From positions 1 to 9,559 of the forward strand of contig JAGGTT010000094.1 of assembly GCA_021163565.1 (NCBI GenBank): a DNA stretch of 9,559 nt, read 5' to 3'. Of this stretch, positions 7,350 to 9,559 are shown piece after piece. Position 1 is the stretch's first letter; each line of letters starts with the position of its first letter. The notes under the pieces are model-generated. The model was given only the letters and a program-made list of their open reading frames with translations. It was not told the DNA's origin and did not search any database. The stretch comes from Candidatus Tharpella sp. (GTDB lineage: Bacteria; Desulfobacterota; Anaeroferrophillalia; Anaeroferrophillales; Tharpellaceae). The position numbers were made by a program, and so were the translations under genes.

Positions 7350-8561
7350 ATGACAGCAATAGAATCAACAGCATCAGCCCGGCAAAGTGACGACCAGCCG
7401 GCACTCCCCGACAGCATCCGTCACATCTCGATATTGGATAAAGATATCTACCTGGTCGGCACCGCCCACGTTTCGCAAAAGAGCGTTACTGAGGTTGAAA
7501 TGACAATCCGGGCTCTGCAGCCGGATACGGTCGCGGTTGAACTCTGCCCGCCCCGTCATAAAGCCATGACCCAGCGGGATCAGTGGCAGAAGATGGATAT
7601 CGTCAAGGTCATTAAAGAGAAGAAAGCCCTCTTCCTTTTAACCCAACTTATCTTAAGTGCCTTCTATCGCCGTCTCGGCAAGCAGCTTGGGGTTCAGCCC
7701 GGTGCTGAAATGATGGCCGGCATTACTGAAGCCGAAGCGATTAACGCCGAGCTGGTGCTCGCCGACCGCCCGATTGAGATCACCTTAAAGCGGGTCTGGG
7801 GCTATTTGGGACTCTGGCAGAAGATGAAGATGATCTTCCATCTTTTGAGCGGGGTTATCTTCAGTGAAGAGATTGATAAAGAGATGGTCGATAATATGCT
7901 CGAAGAGGATCAGCTTGAGAATCTTCTGGCTGAATTCACTGCCGGCTTCCCCGGTGTCAAACGCCGCCTGATTGATGAAAGAGACATCTTCCTCGCGCAA
8001 AAATTACGGGAAGCACCCGGCAAAACTATCGTTGGCATTGTCGGTGCCGGCCATATCGAAGGCATTGTCCGGGAGATTGAAACAGAGACTCCGCTCGGGC
8101 CGATTTTGGAACTTCCGCCCAAATCACAATTGACCAACATTCTCAAATGGGGCATTCCCGGATTGATCGTTGCCATGATAGTTTTCGGATTCTTTAAGGG
8201 CGGCGGTCAATACACGCTTGAATCGATCTACATCTGGCTCCTGGTTAACGGTGTTCTCTCAGGCATCGGCGCGGCCATCGCCTGCGGCCACCCTTTAACT
8301 GTAATTTCAGCCTTTCTTGCCGCCCCGATAACCAGTTTGAATCCATTTATCGCCGCCGGATTTGTTTCCGGCCTGGTGCAGGCAACCATCAAGAAACCGA
8401 CCGTTGCCGACTTTGAAAGTCTCCCTTTGGATATTGCTTCAATCAAAGGTTTCTGGCATAATCCGGTAAGCCGCATTCTCCTGGTTGTCGCCCTCTCCAA
8501 TCTCGGCAGCGCCATCGGCACCTTCGTCTCCGGTAGCTGGATTGCGGCCCGACTCTTTTAG
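7350..8561 (+). CDS. TraB/PrgY-family membrane protein, predicted metallopeptidase-like domain
   Basis: This 403-residue protein belongs to the TraB family, named for the enterococcal pheromone-shutdown proteins TraB and PrgY. Members occur in bacteria, archaea and eukaryotes and are related to the Tiki and GumN proteins. The superfamily is proposed to be metal-dependent proteases, marked by two GxxH motifs and a conserved Glu. Here these are GTAH (37-40), VELCPPR with Glu64 and Arg69, and GAGH (232-235). Other family blocks are GAEMMAGITEA (118-128), LADRPIEITLKRVW (137-150) and LIDERDIFLAQKL (207-219). Residues 266-403 are very hydrophobic, with about four membrane segments near 266-282, 293-311, 315-345 and 373-397, and the block HPLTVISAFLAAPITSLNPF (314-333). 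The N-terminal domain has no signal peptide, so it may face the cytoplasm. No good Shine-Dalgarno sequence precedes the ATG, and no alternative start exists nearby. The biological role in bacteria without pheromone signalling is unknown. Neighbours give no functional hint. Confidence 0.88.
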   Translation: MTAIESTASARQSDDQPALPDSIRHISILDKDIYLVGTAHVSQKSVTEVEMTIRALQPDTVAVELCPPRHKAMTQRDQWQKMDIVKVIKEKKALFLLTQLILSAFYRRLGKQLGVQPGAEMMAGITEAEAINAELVLADRPIEITLKRVWGYLGLWQKMKMIFHLLSGVIFSEEIDKEMVDNMLEEDQLENLLAEFTAGFPGVKRRLIDERDIFLAQKLREAPGKTIVGIVGAGHIEGIVREIETETPLGPILELPPKSQLTNILKWGIPGLIVAMIVFGFFKGGGQYTLESIYIWLLVNGVLSGIGAAIACGHPLTVISAFLAAPITSLNPFIAAGFVSGLVQATIKKPTVADFESLPLDIASIKGFWHNPVSRILLVVALSNLGSAIGTFVSGSWIAARLF

Positions 8562-8622
8562 TGCCTTACAGGTTATTTTCTGTTTGAAAAACAAGATAAT
8601 GTTCTGATAAGAGTCACTTATT

Positions 8623-8639
8623 TGCGGGCAACTCCCGCA
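8623..8639 (+). promoter_or_regulatory. Hairpin in the smpB leader
   Basis: TGCGGG (8623-8628) and CCCGCA (8634-8639) form a perfect 6-base stem around a 5-base loop, 28 bases before the smpB ATG. No T-run follows, so it is a poor terminator for the upstream TraB-family gene. It may be a partial terminator or a leader structure of smpB. The 106-base gap also holds GATAAT (8595-8600) as a possible -10 box, without a convincing -35 partner. Confidence 0.35.
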
Positions 8640-8667
8640 TTAGACAAAACTATAAAGAGAGAAGAAA

Positions 8668-9117
8668 ATGGCCCAGAAAATAATCTGCAGCAACAAAAAA
8701 GCCCGCTTCAACTTCTCTCTTTTAGAGAAATTTGAGGCCGGAATTGTCCTGGCCGGCACCGAAGTCAAAGCCCTGCGTGAAGGCCGCGGTAGCATGAACG
8801 ACTGCTACGCCCGCATCCACGGTAACGAAATCTTCCTCGAACACTTCCATATCAGCCCCTATTCGCATGGCAACATCCACAACCACGAACCCTTACGGCC
8901 ACGAAAACTATTACTCCATAGATATGAGATTAAACGCCTGATCGGCAAAGTCACGACCAAAGGTTTAACTCTGGTGCCGACCAAAGCCTATTTCTCCCGG
9001 GGCAAGGTCAAAGTCGAAATCGCCTTGGCCCAGGGTAAGAAACTGCACGACAAACGGGAAGACCTGAAACGCAAGGCTGTAAACCGTGATATGGCCCGGG
9101 AATTCAGCACCCGTTAA
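8668..9117 (+). CDS. smpB: SsrA-binding protein SmpB
   Basis: This 149-residue basic protein is the obligate partner of tmRNA in trans-translation. It binds the tRNA-like domain of tmRNA, brings alanyl-tmRNA with EF-Tu into stalled ribosomes, and its C-terminal tail reads the empty mRNA channel in place of a codon. The family blocks are all present: NKKARFNFSLLEKFEAGIVLAGTEVKALREGR (9-40), NIHNHEPLRPRKLLLH (69-84), and GLTLVPTKAYFSRGKVKVEIALAQGKKLHDKRED (99-132). The tail from about 123 on is rich in Lys and Arg (DLKRKAVNRDMAREFSTR). Length is typical, about 150-160 residues. The ribosome site is purine-rich (AGAGAGAAG ahead of ATG 8668) rather than a strong GGAG. The tmRNA gene begins 89 bases after the stop, a conserved pairing in many bacteria that supports both calls. 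Confidence 0.98.
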   Translation: MAQKIICSNKKARFNFSLLEKFEAGIVLAGTEVKALREGRGSMNDCYARIHGNEIFLEHFHISPYSHGNIHNHEPLRPRKLLLHRYEIKRLIGKVTTKGLTLVPTKAYFSRGKVKVEIALAQGKKLHDKREDLKRKAVNRDMAREFSTR

Positions 9118-9158
9118 GAGCTGTAACCGGCCAAACGCCGCTATTCTCAACCCGCCCC

Positions 9159-9187
9159 TTGCCAAATCTCCATTTAGCTGCTATATT
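9159..9187 (+). promoter_or_regulatory. Predicted ssrA promoter
   Basis: TTGCCA (9159-9164) and TATATT (9182-9187) are exactly 17 bases apart, each matching the sigma-70 consensus at 5 of 6 positions. This is the best promoter in the window. Initiation near 9194 would give a precursor with a short 5' leader that RNase P would remove to leave the mature end at 9207. It implies that tmRNA can be made independently of smpB, as expected for an abundant stable RNA. Confidence 0.65.
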
Positions 9188-9206
9188 ATATTAATAGAAA
9201 TACCAC

Positions 9207-9558
9207 GGGGGTGTCCTGGGTTCGACGGGAATGCTAAGCGTGGGGCTGCATGTGGAGCTTTCAGATAACTCCTTAAACTGACTGAAACAAACATAGACGC
9301 CGATAATAGCGACTACGCCCTAGCTGCATAGCTAGGTGCCCGACCAGCTGACTTCCGCTAAGCCGGACCCGGGTATCATTTGAGTGGGATAGGATAGTGA
9401 TTAGTTTCCGGTTACCGTCCGAAATTTAATGGAAAATCGCCGCTTTAAGATCCCGATCGGAGGAGCTTAAGACCGGTTAAATTAAAATCCGCCTAAACAT
9501 GTAGATGCCCTGACGTAAAGGTTTTCGGACGCGAGTTCGATTCTCGCCACCTCCACCA
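9207..9558 (+). ncRNA. ssrA: tmRNA (transfer-messenger RNA), one-piece
   Basis: This 352-base RNA acts as both tRNA and mRNA to release stalled ribosomes and tag the unfinished protein. The 5' strand GGGGGTG (9207-9213) pairs with CACCTCC (9548-9554), followed by discriminator A and an encoded CCA (9556-9558). The third pair is G9209-U9552, the G3-U70 identity element read by alanyl-tRNA synthetase. The T arm is GCGAG/CTCGC (9531-9535, 9543-9547) around TTCGATT. The 5' TTCGACGGGA is the usual tmRNA signature. The tag begins after TAGAC with GCC at 9299 and encodes ADNSDYALAA, ending at TAG 9329-9331. The end of the tag and its stop codon lie in a perfect 7-base hairpin, CCTAGCT/AGCTAGG (9319-9336). 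The ALAA end is the usual signal for ClpXP and related proteases. Sequence between 9337 and 9525 should hold the pseudoknots, which I did not fold. The gene is complete, with one base left in the window. Confidence 0.98.
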
Positions 9559-9559
9559 A

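Noticed and set aside
9086..9268. Open frame spanning the smpB end, the intergenic gap and the start of tmRNA
   Set aside because: It overlaps two well-supported genes, has no ribosome site or motif, and ends inside a structural RNA.
1..9559. Mobile elements, CRISPR arrays, phage or defence genes, and an attachment site at the tmRNA 3' end
   Set aside because: No repeats with regular spacing, no transposase or integrase motifs, and no terminal inverted repeats are seen. tmRNA genes are common integration sites, but the window ends one base after the gene, so downstream DNA cannot be examined.

Overview
The window looks like ordinary chromosomal DNA from a Gram-negative, probably anaerobic bacterium. 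A complete inner-membrane/adaptor/outer-membrane efflux system shows there are two membranes. An oxygen-sensitive type of [4Fe-4S] activator ATPase points to anaerobic CoA-thioester metabolism. The mix of genes, moderate GC content and a one-piece ssrA with an ALAA-ending tag would fit a Desulfobacterota (former Deltaproteobacteria) genome, but that placement is inference. I see no transposase, integrase, phage gene, CRISPR array or tRNA attachment site. All genes are on the + strand.

Layout. (1) 1-136: AT-rich leader with a hairpin. (2) 176-949: activator ATPase of the BadF/BadG/BcrA/BcrD (HgdC) family. Its enzyme partner is not in the window. (3) 950-1159: intergenic region with a small tandem repeat at the end of the ATPase gene, a candidate operator palindrome and a reasonable promoter. 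(4) 1160-7166: a tight four-gene operon of periplasmic adaptor, RND pump, TolC-like channel and TetR-family regulator, joined by 1- and 4-base overlaps and one 3-base gap. (5) 7350-8561: a TraB-family protein with a predicted metallopeptidase-like domain and a hydrophobic C-terminal half. (6) 8668-9117 smpB and 9207-9558 ssrA (tmRNA), the two core parts of trans-translation, side by side, with a separate promoter in front of ssrA.

How the genes work together. The adaptor, pump and channel should form one proton-driven tripartite efflux machine across both membranes, with the TetR protein as its likely local repressor. SmpB binds tmRNA and together they rescue stalled ribosomes, adding the degradation tag ADNSDYALAA. 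The activase and the TraB protein have no obvious partner here.

I found no convincing undescribed multi-gene system. The items most worth a second look are the orphan activase, the TraB protein with its two GxxH motifs, the candidate operator and promoter of the pump operon, and the ssrA promoter and tag.
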